Shown here: positions 16,408 through 26,803 of the stretch, piece after piece
Position numbering within the stretch: the first letter of the stretch is position 1
Layout: each line of letters begins with the position of its first letter
NCBI RefSeq assembly: GCF_023229695.1
Contig: NZ_JALNYS010000005.1
Coordinates: 1 to 64,000 of the forward strand
Direction: 5' to 3'
DNA: 64,000 nucleotides
From: Sulfuricurvum sp.
GTDB lineage: Bacteria > Campylobacterota > Campylobacteria > Campylobacterales > Sulfurimonadaceae
Translations under genes and position numbers: made by a program
Notes under the pieces: model-generated
What the model was told of the DNA's origin: nothing
The model's database searches: none
Seen by the model: only the letters and a program-made list of their open reading frames with translations

Positions 16408-17699
16408 TGCACTATTTAATTATCAGTTTTTCCCATAAAAACTCTACCCTTGCCATTCGAGAAAAGCTTGCATTTGTAGATGAAGCAAAACGGATAGCAG
16501 GGATGAGGGAGTTAAGTGATTCTTCATCCGTCAACGAAGTGATGATCCTCTCGACTTGTAACCGTATTGAGATATTTTGCAGCTGCAACGATATAGAAAC
16601 GGCAACCGAATCAATTTTTTCATTATTAGTGAAACGGTCCAAGTTGGATTCTGAAGAGTTGCGTACCCGTGCGGATATATTTGACGCAGAGGGGTGTATC
16701 CATCACCTTTTCAGTGTCGCGAGTTCGCTTGATTCGATGGTCGTGGGAGAGACACAGATCGCGGGGCAGTTAAAGGATGCGTTTAAACTTTCGCAGGATA
16801 ACGGATTTTCAGGAATAAAGCTTTCCCGAGCCATGAGTTATGCGTTCAAATGCGCCGCAGAGGTGCGTAATGCGACCAATATCTCATCCAAGCCTGTATC
16901 GGTTGAGAGTGTTGCGGTTGCAAAGGTTAAAGACAAAGTGGGTGATTTGAGTGGCAAACCTGCCCTTGTGATTGGATCGGGGGAGATGTCGGTTATCACC
17001 TGCAAACATTTGGTAGCGCAGGGGGCAAAGGTGACGATGATAAATCGTACCTATGAAAAAGCGGAAACGATTGCGGCAGAGTGCAATGCGCAGGTTCGTC
17101 CTTTTGACGAGCTGGAGGATGCCATCAATGAAAACGAATTGCTTTTTACCTCGACGGGATCGATGAGCCCGATTATCACCGACGGAATGATCCGTTCAAC
17201 CCGTTACAACCGTTTTTGGTTTGATATGGCGGTTCCGCGCGACATCGAATGCAATCCGGATCGATGGGGAATTGAACTTTTTTACGTTGATGACCTCAAA
17301 GAGATTGTGTGTGAAAATATCGCTTTACGCGAAGATGAGGCCAAACTCTCCTTTGTGATTGTCAGCCGGCATACGATCGGTTTTTTTGAATGGTTGAAAA
17401 CCCTCTCCATTGAACCCTTGGTTAAGAGTATGTATGAACGTGCACAGGAGTCTGCAATGCGGGAGTCTGCACGGGTTATTGAGAAAGGGTTTATCCCGAA
17501 AGAGTATGAATATGCGGTACAAAAAGCGACGTTTCAGGCGTTAAAACGTTTTTTACATCCGTTTTCAAATCGGATGCGTGACGGATCGGACCCGATGCAA
17601 GCCGATACCCTGATAAAATCGATGAGTTTTTTAATGGATAAAGATGAAGGCGAAGAGATGAGCCAAACCAGTTGTAAATTTTACCCAAAAGGAAAATAA
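16407..17699 (+). CDS. hemA: Glutamyl-tRNA reductase
   Basis: A 430-residue enzyme of the C5 pathway that reduces glutamyl-tRNA(Glu) to glutamate-1-semialdehyde, the first committed step to haem. The catalytic Cys lies in [11 protein letters not shown] at about residue 50, the [15 protein letters not shown] helix follows, and the NADPH-binding loop is LVIGSGEMS. The C-terminal dimerisation domain is complete. One-base overlaps at both ends with the polyprenyl synthase and proS genes show tight coupling. hemC lies three genes downstream. Confidence 0.97.
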   Translation: MHYLIISFSHKNSTLAIREKLAFVDEAKRIAGMRELSDSSSVNEVMILSTCNRIEIFCSCNDIETATESIFSLLVKRSKLDSEELRTRADIFDAEGCIHHLFSVASSLDSMVVGETQIAGQLKDAFKLSQDNGFSGIKLSRAMSYAFKCAAEVRNATNISSKPVSVESVAVAKVKDKVGDLSGKPALVIGSGEMSVITCKHLVAQGAKVTMINRTYEKAETIAAECNAQVRPFDELEDAINENELLFTSTGSMSPIITDGMIRSTRYNRFWFDMAVPRDIECNPDRWGIELFYVDDLKEIVCENIALREDEAKLSFVIVSRHTIGFFEWLKTLSIEPLVKSMYERAQESAMRESARVIEKGFIPKEYEYAVQKATFQALKRFLHPFSNRMRDGSDPMQADTLIKSMSFLMDKDEGEEMSQTSCKFYPKGK

Positions 17700-19402
17700 T
17701 GCGTTTTTCAAGAGCCTATATCCCCACAACAAAAGAGTCCCCCAAAGATGCGCAGCTTCCGAGCCATATCTATTTGTCACGGGCCGGATTTGTAGCACAG
17801 GTTGCGAGCGGGCTATATAATTTTTTACCGTTGGGAAAACGGGTCCTTCGCAAAATCGAGACGATTATTAATGAAGAGATGGCTGCGTGCGGTGCGTTGG
17901 AAGTAGACCTTAGTTTTGTTACCCCTGCGGAGTTGTGGGAAGAGAGCGGACGGATTGAAAAATTCGGTAAAGAGTTGCTCCGTTTTCGGGATCGTAAAGA
18001 CAATTTGTTTGTTCTGGGACCGACCCATGAGGAGATGATGGTCAGTATTGTTCGCAATCGTGTTACCAGTTATAAACAACTCCCTCTGAATGTTTATCAG
18101 ATTAAAACCAAATTCAGAGATGAAGCGCGTCCCCGTTTCGGATTGATGCGTGCGCGGGAATTTGTTATGAAAGACGGCTACAGTTTTCATGCGTCGACGG
18201 AAGATTTGGATCGTGAATTTGATGCTATGGAAGCGGCGTACAAACGGATTTTAGAGCGACTCGGACTCTCATTTCGTATTGTTGAAGCCGATAGCGGCGC
18301 GATCGGAGGGACGGGTTCTAAAGAGCTGATGGTATTGGCGCAAAGCGGGGAAGATACGCTAGCCGTGTGCGATACGTGCGAATACGGCGCGAACGTCGAA
18401 GCGGCGCGCCGTGCACCCAGAAGTACGGTTCCCGAAGCTCCGGAAGCCGATTTCGCCAAATTTAAAACTCCGAATATCAAATCGATCGATGATTTGAGTG
18501 CTTTTTTTCATACGGATCCGTTTTACACGTTAAAAGCGGTAATCAAACGGGCCGTTTATACGGAGGGGAGTGAACCGGTCTGTTTCTTCATTCGCGGATG
18601 CGATGAACTTCAGGAGGTTAAAGCCCGCAACAGCGTCGGTGCGATTGATTTGGTGGATATCACCGAAGAAGAGCTGAGGGAGATCGGACTGGTTCCGGGA
18701 TTCGTCGGACCGCTTGATCAGGATAAAACCCGGTTCGTCATGGATAACAATACGCGCGATGCAACGTCGATGATCTGTGGAGCCAATGAAACGGATTACC
18801 ATTTCGTCGGTGTTACTCTAAGCGTGATGAACGAAGCGTCGTTTGCCGATCTCGTTGCCGTTCAAGAAGGGGATGGATGTCCTCATTGCGGCGGTAAGCT
18901 TCTTCATACCAAAGGGATTGAAGTAGGGCATATTTTTAAACTGGGAACCGTTTATTCTGCACCGCTCAAAGCGGAATACCTGGATGAGAATGGTCGTTCG
19001 CAGCCGTTTATTATGGGAACGTACGGAATGGGGGTCAGCCGGCTGGTTGCTGCGGTGATTGAGCAACACCATGATGAACGCGGATGTATCTGGACCCATG
19101 CTACCGCTCCGTATATGGTCAATGTTATGGTTTCCAATATTAAAGAAGAGGCCCATATGGCCTACGCGGAAACCTTGTATCTGGAACTTCAAAGTCGCGG
19201 GATTGAAACGATACTGGATGATCGGAAAGAGCGATTCGGTTTCAAAATGTCCGATGCCGAACTCATTGGATTTCCCCTTACCGTTATCATCGGAAAAGAG
19301 CTTGAAAACGAGCAAGTTCAGATCATGATCCGCGCGACACGTGAGATCATAACGATCGATGCGGCCGGCATACTGGATAAAATCGAAGAGCTGACGCGAT
19401 GA
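17699..19402 (+). CDS. proS: Prolyl-tRNA synthetase (bacterial type)
   Basis: A 567-residue class II aminoacyl-tRNA synthetase. Motif 1 region and GPTHEEMMV lie near residue 108, motif 2 is [17 protein letters not shown], and motif 3 is [11 protein letters not shown]. An editing (INS) domain between motifs 2 and 3 has the residues 230-390 region including [13 protein letters not shown]. The anticodon-binding domain ends the protein. It overlaps hemA by one base and fxsA by four. Confidence 0.97.
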   Translation: MRFSRAYIPTTKESPKDAQLPSHIYLSRAGFVAQVASGLYNFLPLGKRVLRKIETIINEEMAACGALEVDLSFVTPAELWEESGRIEKFGKELLRFRDRKDNLFVLGPTHEEMMVSIVRNRVTSYKQLPLNVYQIKTKFRDEARPRFGLMRAREFVMKDGYSFHASTEDLDREFDAMEAAYKRILERLGLSFRIVEADSGAIGGTGSKELMVLAQSGEDTLAVCDTCEYGANVEAARRAPRSTVPEAPEADFAKFKTPNIKSIDDLSAFFHTDPFYTLKAVIKRAVYTEGSEPVCFFIRGCDELQEVKARNSVGAIDLVDITEEELREIGLVPGFVGPLDQDKTRFVMDNNTRDATSMICGANETDYHFVGVTLSVMNEASFADLVAVQEGDGCPHCGGKLLHTKGIEVGHIFKLGTVYSAPLKAEYLDENGRSQPFIMGTYGMGVSRLVAAVIEQHHDERGCIWTHATAPYMVNVMVSNIKEEAHMAYAETLYLELQSRGIETILDDRKERFGFKMSDAELIGFPLTVIIGKELENEQVQIMIRATREIITIDAAGILDKIEELTR

Positions 19403-19818
19403 TCTATTTTTTGATTTACCTTTTTTTAGAGGTGATCATTACCACTAAAGGTGCCTCTGTAATCGGCGGAGGTGCCACATTTGTAGAAATCATTGCGAGC
19501 GCAGCGGTGGGGATTTTGATTTTGCTCAATTTTCGCCACGCTTTGGCAGAAAATATCCATGCATTACAAACGCGGCAAATTGATCCGAAAGGGTTTATGC
19601 AACAGAATCTATTGGGGCTATTGGGTGCGATTTTATTGATCCTTCCGGGGTTTTTGAGTGATAGCATCGGATTAGTAATGGAAGCTTCTCTGGGGATGAA
19701 ACTTTTGATTAACCGTTTTTCGAGAAAATATACCCAACCAAACCAAACCAACCAATCAAAAAAGGATGATTATGTTATTGATGCCGAAATTATCAGCGAT
19801 ACTACTCTTCTCCGTTAG
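19399..19818 (+). CDS. fxsA: FxsA family membrane protein
   Basis: A 139-residue small integral membrane protein. Hydrophobic helices occur at about residues 2-18, 24-45 and 78-100, with the family segments [14 protein letters not shown] and [13 protein letters not shown]. The C-terminal 35 residues are polar. FxsA in E. coli suppresses phage T7 exclusion by the F plasmid; its normal role is unknown. It overlaps proS by 4 bases, and its own 3' end is overlapped by the following Dsb-like gene by about 47 bases in another frame. Confidence 0.88.
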   Translation: MIYFLIYLFLEVIITTKGASVIGGGATFVEIIASAAVGILILLNFRHALAENIHALQTRQIDPKGFMQQNLLGLLGAILLILPGFLSDSIGLVMEASLGMKLLINRFSRKYTQPNQTNQSKKDDYVIDAEIISDTTLLR

Positions 19819-20608
19819 CCTTATGGCGGCGACGGATGCCGATGTAGTTACCTTCTTAAAAAAAGGGATAGGGGCAAATCCAAATATCAGCAATCTGCAA
19901 ATCGAAGTGAACGGGAAAAAAAATATTCCGGATATGAAAGGGTGGCAAGCCTATTTTACCAACATTGAAGCGGATGTAAAGCAGGGTGGAGATACCCGCC
20001 ATATCGTTCAAAACGGGACCTACTTCATCAACGGTGATTACATTGCATCAGAGTTGACGAATCTCAAAACCGGGAGCCGTCTGAATGACACGATTACACC
20101 GGAATTTAGCCCATCGTTTTACGGCAAACACAACCTGATTAGCGGTGATGCCAATGCCAAATACAAAGTGGCAATTTTTTCCGACCCTTTGTGCCCGTTT
20201 TGCCGACGCTTTGTCCCCGAAGCGTTAGACTATATGGCCAAATACCCTTCGGTATTCGGTGTCTATTATTACCATCTTCCCCTCTCTTCTCTCCACCCTG
20301 CTGCGGAAACGCTGACAAAAGCGGCGATTTCGGCGGAACAGAACGGCATGCATAACGTTGTCGTGGAGTTATACAAAGTCGACGTTAATCCTAACGAAAA
20401 AGAGGAGCAAAAAATTCTGGATGCCTTTAACCGAACAATGAAAACCAAAGTGACGCTGAATGATATCCGACGCCCGTCGGTAGTCAGTCAATTTAATTTT
20501 GACCAAAAAGTAGCCCAAGCTATGGCAGTTAACGGGACTCCGACCGTCTTTTTTAACGGGCAAAAAGATACAACCAAAACAAAATATAAAGAAGTTAAAG
20601 TAAAATAA
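19772..20608 (+). CDS. Periplasmic thioredoxin-fold disulphide protein (DsbA/DsbC-like)
   Basis: A 278-residue exported protein. The start ATG at 19772 is preferred over 19766 because AAAAGG lies six bases upstream. Signal peptide about residues 1-20 ([14 protein letters not shown]). A DsbC-like N-terminal dimerisation region precedes a thioredoxin fold with active site DPLCPFCRRF (CPFC) at about residue 143, and a cis-Pro loop NGTPTVFFNG near the C-terminus. It would oxidise or isomerise periplasmic disulphides, perhaps during cytochrome c maturation, given the haem genes around it. The gene starts inside fxsA. Confidence 0.87.
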   Translation: MLLMPKLSAILLFSVSLMAATDADVVTFLKKGIGANPNISNLQIEVNGKKNIPDMKGWQAYFTNIEADVKQGGDTRHIVQNGTYFINGDYIASELTNLKTGSRLNDTITPEFSPSFYGKHNLISGDANAKYKVAIFSDPLCPFCRRFVPEALDYMAKYPSVFGVYYYHLPLSSLHPAAETLTKAAISAEQNGMHNVVVELYKVDVNPNEKEEQKILDAFNRTMKTKVTLNDIRRPSVVSQFNFDQKVAQAMAVNGTPTVFFNGQKDTTKTKYKEVKVK

Positions 20609-20621
20609 TCATATGATTATT
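20604..20621. promoter_or_regulatory. Perfect 18-bp palindrome upstream of hemC
   Basis: AATAATCATATGATTATT is fully self-complementary, overlaps the stop codon of the Dsb-like gene and ends 20 bases before the hemC ATG. It may be an operator or a terminator hairpin (no T-run, but ATTTTAAAA follows). AT-rich palindromes of this kind are typical of Fur/PerR-type sites, though it does not match the 7-1-7 consensus. Confidence 0.4.
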
Positions 20622-20641
20622 ATTTTAAAATTAGGATCAAC

Positions 20642-21583
20642 ATGAAAAAACTTACCATTGCCACCCGCGGGAGCAAACTTGCCTTATGGCAGTCAAACCA
20701 TATTAAATCGGTTATTGAATCGCATTTTAGCGATCTTGAGGTTGAACTGAAAATTATTATCACGTCCGGCGATAAGATTTTGGATGTTCCGTTGGCGAAA
20801 ATCGGTGGCAAAGGGTTGTTTCTAAAAGAGATCGAAGAGTCTATGCTTCGAGGTGAGGCGCAGATGGCTGTCCATTCGTTAAAAGATGTCCCGACGGTGA
20901 TGCCGGAGGGGCTACTGTTGTCCGCCATTACGAAACGTGAAGATGCACGGGATGCGATGCTGAGCGAAAAATATCCGGATATTGCTTCTTTGCCGGAAGG
21001 TGCAACGGTCGGCACCTCCTCTTTACGTCGGCGGATGCAGCTGTTTATGGAGCGTCCTGATTTGGTGATCAAAGATTTACGCGGGAATGTCGATACCCGT
21101 ATCCGTAAGCTCAAGGAGGGGGAATTTGATGCGATTATTCTGGCTGCTGCCGGGATTAATCGACTCGGATTGACCGAATCGGTTAATTATGTTTATCCCA
21201 TCTCTTACGATGAGATGCTTCCGGCAATGGGGCAGGGTGCTTTGGGAATCGAGACGACGAATGAAGAGTGGGTTCTGGAGATCGTCAAGATTCTAAACGA
21301 CACGAACAGTCAAATTGAGACAACTATCGAACGTGGATTTGTGGATACGCTACAGGGTGGGTGTCAGGTCCCTATCGGGGTCAGCGCACGGGTTCAGGAA
21401 AACGGTGAGGTAACGGTCCGTTCCATTCTTGGACTTCCTGACGGAAGCGAAGTGATGGGTGAGTCGATTACCGTATCGATTGACCAAACGGAGGGGGTCG
21501 GTGAAGCGATGGCATCCCGTTTAATCGAGCAGGGGGCGATGGAATTATTGCATCGAGCCGAAGTGATGGCTTCCAAAGAATAA
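20642..21583 (+). CDS. hemC: Hydroxymethylbilane synthase (porphobilinogen deaminase)
   Basis: A 313-residue cytosolic enzyme that polymerises four porphobilinogens to hydroxymethylbilane. The N-terminal IATRGSKLALWQ, the LVIKDLRGNVDTR arginine cluster and LPAMGQGALGIE are signatures. The dipyrromethane cofactor Cys lies in LQGGCQVPIG at about residue 241. An AGGATCAAC leader provides the ribosome site. UbiD follows 4 bases later. Confidence 0.97.
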   Translation: MKKLTIATRGSKLALWQSNHIKSVIESHFSDLEVELKIIITSGDKILDVPLAKIGGKGLFLKEIEESMLRGEAQMAVHSLKDVPTVMPEGLLLSAITKREDARDAMLSEKYPDIASLPEGATVGTSSLRRRMQLFMERPDLVIKDLRGNVDTRIRKLKEGEFDAIILAAAGINRLGLTESVNYVYPISYDEMLPAMGQGALGIETTNEEWVLEIVKILNDTNSQIETTIERGFVDTLQGGCQVPIGVSARVQENGEVTVRSILGLPDGSEVMGESITVSIDQTEGVGEAMASRLIEQGAMELLHRAEVMASKE

Positions 21584-21587
21584 TCGT

Positions 21588-23408
21588 ATGGATATGAAAA
21601 AAACCCTTGATTTACTCAGAACGAATAATGAACTGCGTGTCATCGATACACCGCTGGATATTTATTTGGAAATTCCCCATCTCGCATATGCCGAGGTTAA
21701 AAAACCTGATGGGGGGAAAGCGCTCCTTTTTACCCATCCTCTTGATAAATCACGGGGGAAAACCTACGATACTCCGGTCGTCATGAATCTATTCGGTTCG
21801 TATAAACGGACGGAATTGCTGTTTGGACGCGATGTAGAAGGGGTTGCTACCGAAATCGAAACTCTTTTACATATGAAGCCTCCTCAAAATTTTAAAGAAA
21901 AAATTGGGATGCTTGGCGATTTGTTTGCGATGAAAGATATCTTTCCGAAAAAACTCAAACGGCGCGGAAGTTGTCAAGAGATTATTCAAGAAGGGGATGC
22001 GGTTAATTTATACGATCTGCCGGTACTGACTACCTGGGAAGAAGACGGCGGCCCTTTTATCACGATGGGACAGGTTTATACCCAAAGCCTTGAGGGGGGA
22101 TTGGTGAATCTCGGGATGTACCGTTTGCAACTCTATGACAATAACCATTTGGGAATGCACTGGCAGATTCACAAAGATGCTTCCCACTTTTTTGATCAGT
22201 ACCAAAGAGCCGGAAAAAAAATGCCGGTCTCTATCGCAATCGGGGGGGATGCCCTTTATACCTGGTGCGCGACGGCACCGCTTCCTTACGGGGTGAATGA
22301 ACTTCTGCTGTACGGATTGGTGAAGAAAGAGAGTTTAAAATTGGTTCAATCCATTACGACTCCCCTCTATATTCCCGAAGATGTCGATTTTGTAATCGAG
22401 GGGTGGGTAGACCCTGAAAAACTGGCATTGGAAGGCCCTTTCGGGGATCATACGGGTTACTACACTTTGGCCGAACATTACCCGGTGATGGAAGTAAGTG
22501 CCATTACGAGCCGTAAAAAACCCTATTTTTTAGCAACCGTAGTCGGTAAACCGCCGTTGGAAGACAAATACATGGGGTGGGCGACGGAGCGGATATTTTT
22601 ACCACTTCTTAAAACCAATGCCGCCGATCTGATCGATTATCATATGCCGGAAAACGGAGTGTTTCATAATCTGATTTTAGCCAAAATGAAGCCGCTGTAC
22701 AAAGGACATGCCAAGCAGTTTATGCATATATTCTGGGGTTCAGGGCAGATGAGTTTTGTAAAACATGCTTTGTTCTTCGGTGAAGATGCCCCAAAGCTGA
22801 CCAATTATGAGGCCTTGGTGACGTATGCGCTCAACCGTTTTCTCCCCAAGTCCCTCTTTATCTCGGAGGGGATTACGGATGCCCTCGATCATTCGAGTCC
22901 TGAAAATCTCATAGGGGGAAAATTGGGAATTGACTTGACCGCTTCGCACTCTCCAAAAGCGCCGGTATCGATTCAAAGTTCTGAGTTGTTTGAAAAATTG
23001 TCGCATATCATCCCTGAAGTACGGGAAGTTACGCAGTACATGCGTCATACGGCGAATCCGATTACGGTGATCAGTGTACGTAAAACACGTCCTCTTAAGG
23101 AGTGTTTTCCTCTGTTGGAGTCTTTGAATGAATTTTTACGTATTGTGATTATTGTGGATGAAGAAAAAAACGATATTCATAATCCGTATATGCTGATTTG
23201 GAGAGTTACGAATAATATGGATGCATTACGGGACATTTATCGTTCCGAATCCATTGTCGGGATTGACGGTACGCGTAAAACCTGTTTGGACGGCTTTGAA
23301 CGTGAATGGCCCGGTGATGTTGAGTGCACCGCTGCGGTGGTAGAACGGCTAAAAGAATTATCGTTGTGGGATTTGGAACCTAAATTAGAGAAAAAATATC
23401 AGCTGTAA
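21588..23408 (+). CDS. UbiD-family decarboxylase (prenylated-FMN dependent)
   Basis: A 606-residue UbiD-type decarboxylase that would use prenylated FMN. Signatures include MGQVYTQSLEGGLVNLGMYR, the EGPFGDHTGYY stretch and KYMGWATERIFLPLL. UbiD homologues act in ubiquinone or, in menaquinone-producing organisms, in the futalosine route; because Campylobacterota make menaquinone, an MqnL-like role is plausible but not shown. Two possible ATGs (21588 and 21594) lie within six bases. No ubiX-like prenyltransferase gene is in the window. Confidence 0.88.
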   Translation: MDMKKTLDLLRTNNELRVIDTPLDIYLEIPHLAYAEVKKPDGGKALLFTHPLDKSRGKTYDTPVVMNLFGSYKRTELLFGRDVEGVATEIETLLHMKPPQNFKEKIGMLGDLFAMKDIFPKKLKRRGSCQEIIQEGDAVNLYDLPVLTTWEEDGGPFITMGQVYTQSLEGGLVNLGMYRLQLYDNNHLGMHWQIHKDASHFFDQYQRAGKKMPVSIAIGGDALYTWCATAPLPYGVNELLLYGLVKKESLKLVQSITTPLYIPEDVDFVIEGWVDPEKLALEGPFGDHTGYYTLAEHYPVMEVSAITSRKKPYFLATVVGKPPLEDKYMGWATERIFLPLLKTNAADLIDYHMPENGVFHNLILAKMKPLYKGHAKQFMHIFWGSGQMSFVKHALFFGEDAPKLTNYEALVTYALNRFLPKSLFISEGITDALDHSSPENLIGGKLGIDLTASHSPKAPVSIQSSELFEKLSHIIPEVREVTQYMRHTANPITVISVRKTRPLKECFPLLESLNEFLRIVIIVDEEKNDIHNPYMLIWRVTNNMDALRDIYRSESIVGIDGTRKTCLDGFEREWPGDVECTAAVVERLKELSLWDLEPKLEKKYQL

Positions 23409-23511
23409 CGTTTTGATCTCCGATAAGTTTTTATAAAATTATTAAGGACTCTATTAGAAATACTAATGTACTATTGTCACAATTTTATAACAATTAGGAA
23501 AAGAAATTCCA

Positions 23512-23847
23512 ATGCGAAAGTTTTATCTCATAGCTGTTGTTGCCCTTATAAGTAGTTCAGCGGTACTCAGCGCGGCAACGTATAAAGGTCAGAAAGTTTA
23601 TATAGAAACATGCAAAGAGTGTCATGGGGGCGGTCAAGAGATGGCCGGATCCAAAAAACAGCGTGCTTGGGAAAAGTTGATGGATAAAAAAGGGGAAGGG
23701 CTTGCCGATATCCACTTTGCATCGAAAAAAGCGCAACCCTCATGGGAATATTTTAAAAGTCGAAATTACACAAAAGATGCCAAACACCTTGAAGATTTTT
23801 TGATTGAATACGGTTCTGACAGCGGAAATGTACCGGCCTGCAATTAA
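23512..23847 (+). CDS. Periplasmic mono-haem c-type cytochrome
   Basis: A 111-residue exported cytochrome c. The signal peptide spans about residues 1-21 (LIAVVALISSSAVLSAA), followed by the haem motif CKECH in YIETCKECHGGG at about residues 32-36. The axial Met may be that in QEMAGSKKQ or a later residue; the C-terminus carries one extra Cys (VPACN). It would shuttle electrons in the periplasm. It is separated by 103 bases from ubiD and probably has its own promoter. Confidence 0.87.
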   Translation: MRKFYLIAVVALISSSAVLSAATYKGQKVYIETCKECHGGGQEMAGSKKQRAWEKLMDKKGEGLADIHFASKKAQPSWEYFKSRNYTKDAKHLEDFLIEYGSDSGNVPACN

Positions 23848-23975
23848 AACAAGGATGATATGAATATTCTACCTCGATTGAAGAGATATCTATTGATGGT
23901 GTTCTGACAATCTGAAAGGGATTTCCCCCCTTTCCTCTCCAATGTGAAAAAACTTTCTTCTAAACCAAACTTTGC

Positions 23976-23981
23976 TAAAAT
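23976..23981 (+). promoter_or_regulatory. Putative -10 box of argH
   Basis: TAAAAT in the context TTTGCTAAAAT. The leader before the argH start would be about 45 bases and contains a small GGGTT/AACCC hairpin at about 24000-24016. Confidence 0.4.
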
Positions 23982-24030
23982 GCCTTACTTTTATTTAATG
24001 GGTTCTTATAAAACCCTATATGGAGATACT

Positions 24031-25416
24031 ATGGAAAAAATGTGGTCCGGACGTTTTTCACAAGATGCGTCGTCATTGCTGGAACGCTTTAATGCATCCA
24101 TTATGTTTGATCAGAAACTTTATCGTGAAGATATTGAAGGCTCGATTGCCCATGCACAGATGCTTAAGCATCAAGGGATATTGAATCCGGAGGAGCTTGT
24201 TGCGATTGAGTCGGGAATGGCACAGGTTCTCAAAGAGATTGAATCGGGGGAGTTTGAGTGGCGAATCGGTGATGAGGACCTTCACATGGCGATTGAAAAA
24301 CGGCTCACCGCCCTTATCGGAGATGCCGGGAAAAAACTTCATACCGCACGGAGCCGAAACGATCAGGTGGCCCTCGATTTTCGCCGCTATGTGTTGCGTA
24401 AAAACGGTGAAATCGTCGATCTGATCAAATCTCTGATGAGTGCGATCGTTGATATCGCTCGCAACCATACCCAAACACTGATTCCGGGAATGACCCATTT
24501 ACAGCATGCACAGCCGATCAATTTCGGATTCCATCTACTGGCCTATGCGGCAATGTTCAAACGGGATATCGAACGGTTCGAGAGCAGTGCAGAGCGCAAT
24601 AATATCTCTCCGATCGGATGTGCGGCATTGGCCGGGACTCCGCATAATATCGATCGTGCCATGACTGCCAAAACTCTCGGATTTGAGAGTATCAGTATCA
24701 ATTGTCTCGATACGGTTAGCGACCGCGATTTTGCTTTGGAAATTTTATTTAATATTTCGACCTTAATGATGCATATTTCCCGACTCTCCGAAGAGATCAT
24801 CCTTTGGTCGAGTTATGAATTTCGCTTCGTTGAGCTTTCCGATGCCTATTCGACCGGTTCTTCCATTATGCCGCAAAAGAAAAATCCCGATGTCCCTGAA
24901 CTTCTGCGCGGGAAAACGGGGCGGGTATTCGGTAATCTTGTCGGTCTTCTGACGGTCATGAAAGGGCTCCCTCTTGCGTACAATAAAGATACGCAGGAGG
25001 ACAAGGAAGGGGTGTTTGACAGTGTAGAAACGGCTGAAATTTCCCTTGAGATTTTGCGTGAGGCGCTTAAAACCATGACGGTAAAAAAAGAGAATATGGC
25101 ACGTGCCTGCAAACTCGGTCATCTGAGTGCAACCGATTTGGCCGATTACCTTGTCGAACATTGCCATGTGCCGTTTCGTGAAGCGCATCACATTACCGGT
25201 CGCGCCGTGGCACGCGCCGAAGCATTGGGGATTGATTTGAGTGAAATAGCCTACAGTGAGCTTCATGCCATTGATGAGCGGATCAAAGAGGACGTTTGCC
25301 GATTTTTGGCGATTGAGCATTCGATGAATGCCCGAACATCTGCCGGGGGAACAGCTGAAGTGCGTACATTAGAACAAATTATCTATTTTGATCATTATCT
25401 TAAGGATATTAAATGA
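24031..25416 (+). CDS. argH: Argininosuccinate lyase
   Basis: A 461-residue enzyme of the fumarase/aspartase superfamily that splits argininosuccinate into arginine and fumarate. The start at 24031 ([10 protein letters not shown]) fits the family; the open frame runs back to 23944, but that extension is not conserved-looking and GGAG lies eight bases before 24031. Signatures: [27 protein letters not shown] region and the catalytic loop [19 protein letters not shown]. The 3' end overlaps the OsmC gene by 4 bases (ATGA). Confidence 0.96.
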   Translation: MEKMWSGRFSQDASSLLERFNASIMFDQKLYREDIEGSIAHAQMLKHQGILNPEELVAIESGMAQVLKEIESGEFEWRIGDEDLHMAIEKRLTALIGDAGKKLHTARSRNDQVALDFRRYVLRKNGEIVDLIKSLMSAIVDIARNHTQTLIPGMTHLQHAQPINFGFHLLAYAAMFKRDIERFESSAERNNISPIGCAALAGTPHNIDRAMTAKTLGFESISINCLDTVSDRDFALEILFNISTLMMHISRLSEEIILWSSYEFRFVELSDAYSTGSSIMPQKKNPDVPELLRGKTGRVFGNLVGLLTVMKGLPLAYNKDTQEDKEGVFDSVETAEISLEILREALKTMTVKKENMARACKLGHLSATDLADYLVEHCHVPFREAHHITGRAVARAEALGIDLSEIAYSELHAIDERIKEDVCRFLAIEHSMNARTSAGGTAEVRTLEQIIYFDHYLKDIK

Positions 25417-25877
25417 AGGTTACCGTTAGTCACCAAAGTGAAATGAAATTTGAAGCCAAAACGGAGAAGGGGAGCTTTATCATTGACTGCCCTCAAATTT
25501 CTCCGCTTGAATATTTTTTAAGCGGAATTATTGCGTGCAGTGCTAGCGATATGATCATGCTCCCCAAGCAGCAAGGATATGAAGTGAGTAATCTTCACGT
25601 AGAGGGTGAAGCGGTCCGTAATGAGAGCGCTCCGCGTAAATTCAATACGTTGCATCTTGAATATCGTTTTGACTCAAACGCGGACGATACGTTGGCGGCA
25701 CGATGGGTGATGGCGAGTCTGGAGACCTATTGCTCGACGATCAATACGATCCGAGACAGTGTCGTCATCACGTACACGATCCAACATAACGGAAAGACAA
25801 TTCGAGAGAATGAAAAAATGATCAGCGGCGGCGGAAGCAGTGTCGATTTCGGATCACTGCAAGGGTGTAATGCCTGA
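25413..25877 (+). CDS. OsmC/Ohr-family protein
   Basis: A 154-residue member of the OsmC family, dimeric peroxide-reducing or redox-sensing proteins of the cytoplasm. The two conserved Cys are in GIIACSASD (about residue 43) and [10 protein letters not shown] (about residue 109), as in active peroxiredoxin-like members. The N-terminal strand [13 protein letters not shown] and the SPLEYFLSG helix start fit. A further C-terminal Cys is present (LQGCNA). Translationally coupled to argH, although no functional connection is known. Confidence 0.85.
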   Translation: MKVTVSHQSEMKFEAKTEKGSFIIDCPQISPLEYFLSGIIACSASDMIMLPKQQGYEVSNLHVEGEAVRNESAPRKFNTLHLEYRFDSNADDTLAARWVMASLETYCSTINTIRDSVVITYTIQHNGKTIRENEKMISGGGSSVDFGSLQGCNA

Positions 25878-25925
25878 TTCTTTCTGATAGAAAGTACCTT
25901 ATCCTGTATACTTCCCTCTCTAACC

Positions 25926-25955
25926 CGTCGCACAAAGGCTTCGCCTTTGGCGACG
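25926..25955. repeat. Hairpin repeat with GGCTTCGCC core
   Basis: CGTCGC and GCGACG flank an inner AAAGGC-TTC-GCCTTT hairpin. No T-run follows. It resembles a dispersed palindromic element, like the one near 26860. Confidence 0.6.
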
Positions 25956-26114
25956 CGGCTCATTGCCTCTTTTCCGAAATTCCATACTTTTTTTTGAGGT
26001 ATCGGTATTTCTTTTTTTAGTATATAATTGTTCATAATCACCTTTTATAATCTCTCTACGTAAAGCGTTGAGAGATAAGGTTATTGGGTAAAATAGTTAA
26101 AGGGGAGGGGTACA

Positions 26115-26753
26115 ATGCGTCATTTAATTTTGGTTTTTATATTGGTTTTTTTCAGCGGGTGTGCAAAATATGTGGAAACCAACGTTTCGGTTTTTCATGC
26201 GTTACAATTGCCGTTGAACGGAGTTTCGTATGCCATTCTTCCGAGTAAGGAACAAGCGAACAGTCTTGAATTCCAAAGTTATGCGAATCTTGTTAAAAAT
26301 GAGTTTCAAAAACAGGGGATGGTTGAAGTACCTTATGAACAGGCACATTTTGCGGTCCATTTGTCCTATGGGATCGATGGAGGAAAATCGGTACTGATAT
26401 CGTATCCGGTATATGGGCAGACCGGTATCAGCAGCTCTTATTCGACCGGAACGGTGAATACCGTCGGAAATAAAAAAGTCTTTACCGGCACGACGTTTAA
26501 TACTCCGACTTATGGCGTTATCGGATCTGAAAGCAGACGGGAGGTCCTTTTTACCCATTTTTTAAATATCGATATCGAAGAGATGGGAAAAACAGCGAAT
26601 AAAAAAGTATATGAAGGAAAAGCGGTCAGTGTCGGAGATGAGGCGACACTGCTTCCGGTGATGCCGGCAATGATTCGCTCGGTGTTTCAAGATTTTCCGG
26701 GGAGTAGCGGTACACTCCGGACAGATAAAACGGTACTTGAGAAGCAAAAATAA
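26115..26753 (+). CDS. Lipoprotein, DUF4136-like
   Basis: A 212-residue outer-envelope lipoprotein. The signal peptide ends in a lipobox FFSGC with the modified Cys at residue 17. The mature domain shows the SYAILPSKEQANSLEFQSYA and NEFQKQGMVEV pattern of DUF4136-type lipoproteins, which occur in the periplasm attached to the outer membrane and have no defined role. A Gly/Ser/Tyr/Thr-rich segment (about residues 95-125) is probably a surface loop. It is monocistronic, followed by a cluster of hairpins. Confidence 0.8.
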   Translation: MRHLILVFILVFFSGCAKYVETNVSVFHALQLPLNGVSYAILPSKEQANSLEFQSYANLVKNEFQKQGMVEVPYEQAHFAVHLSYGIDGGKSVLISYPVYGQTGISSSYSTGTVNTVGNKKVFTGTTFNTPTYGVIGSESRREVLFTHFLNIDIEEMGKTANKKVYEGKAVSVGDEATLLPVMPAMIRSVFQDFPGSSGTLRTDKTVLEKQK

Positions 26754-26803
26754 ATTTGTTAAAACGGTAGGTAAGGGTGCAATACTGTCAGGGGAGTTAA
26801 TCT

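Noticed and set aside
23944..24030. N-terminal extension of argH
   Set aside because: The extra 29 codons have no family counterpart, overlap the likely promoter and leader, and a good ribosome site precedes 24031.
25727..26041. 104-codon minus-strand frame after the OsmC gene
   Set aside because: Half is antisense to the OsmC gene and the rest is translated through the GGCTTCGCC hairpin; a typical spurious frame over palindromic repeats.
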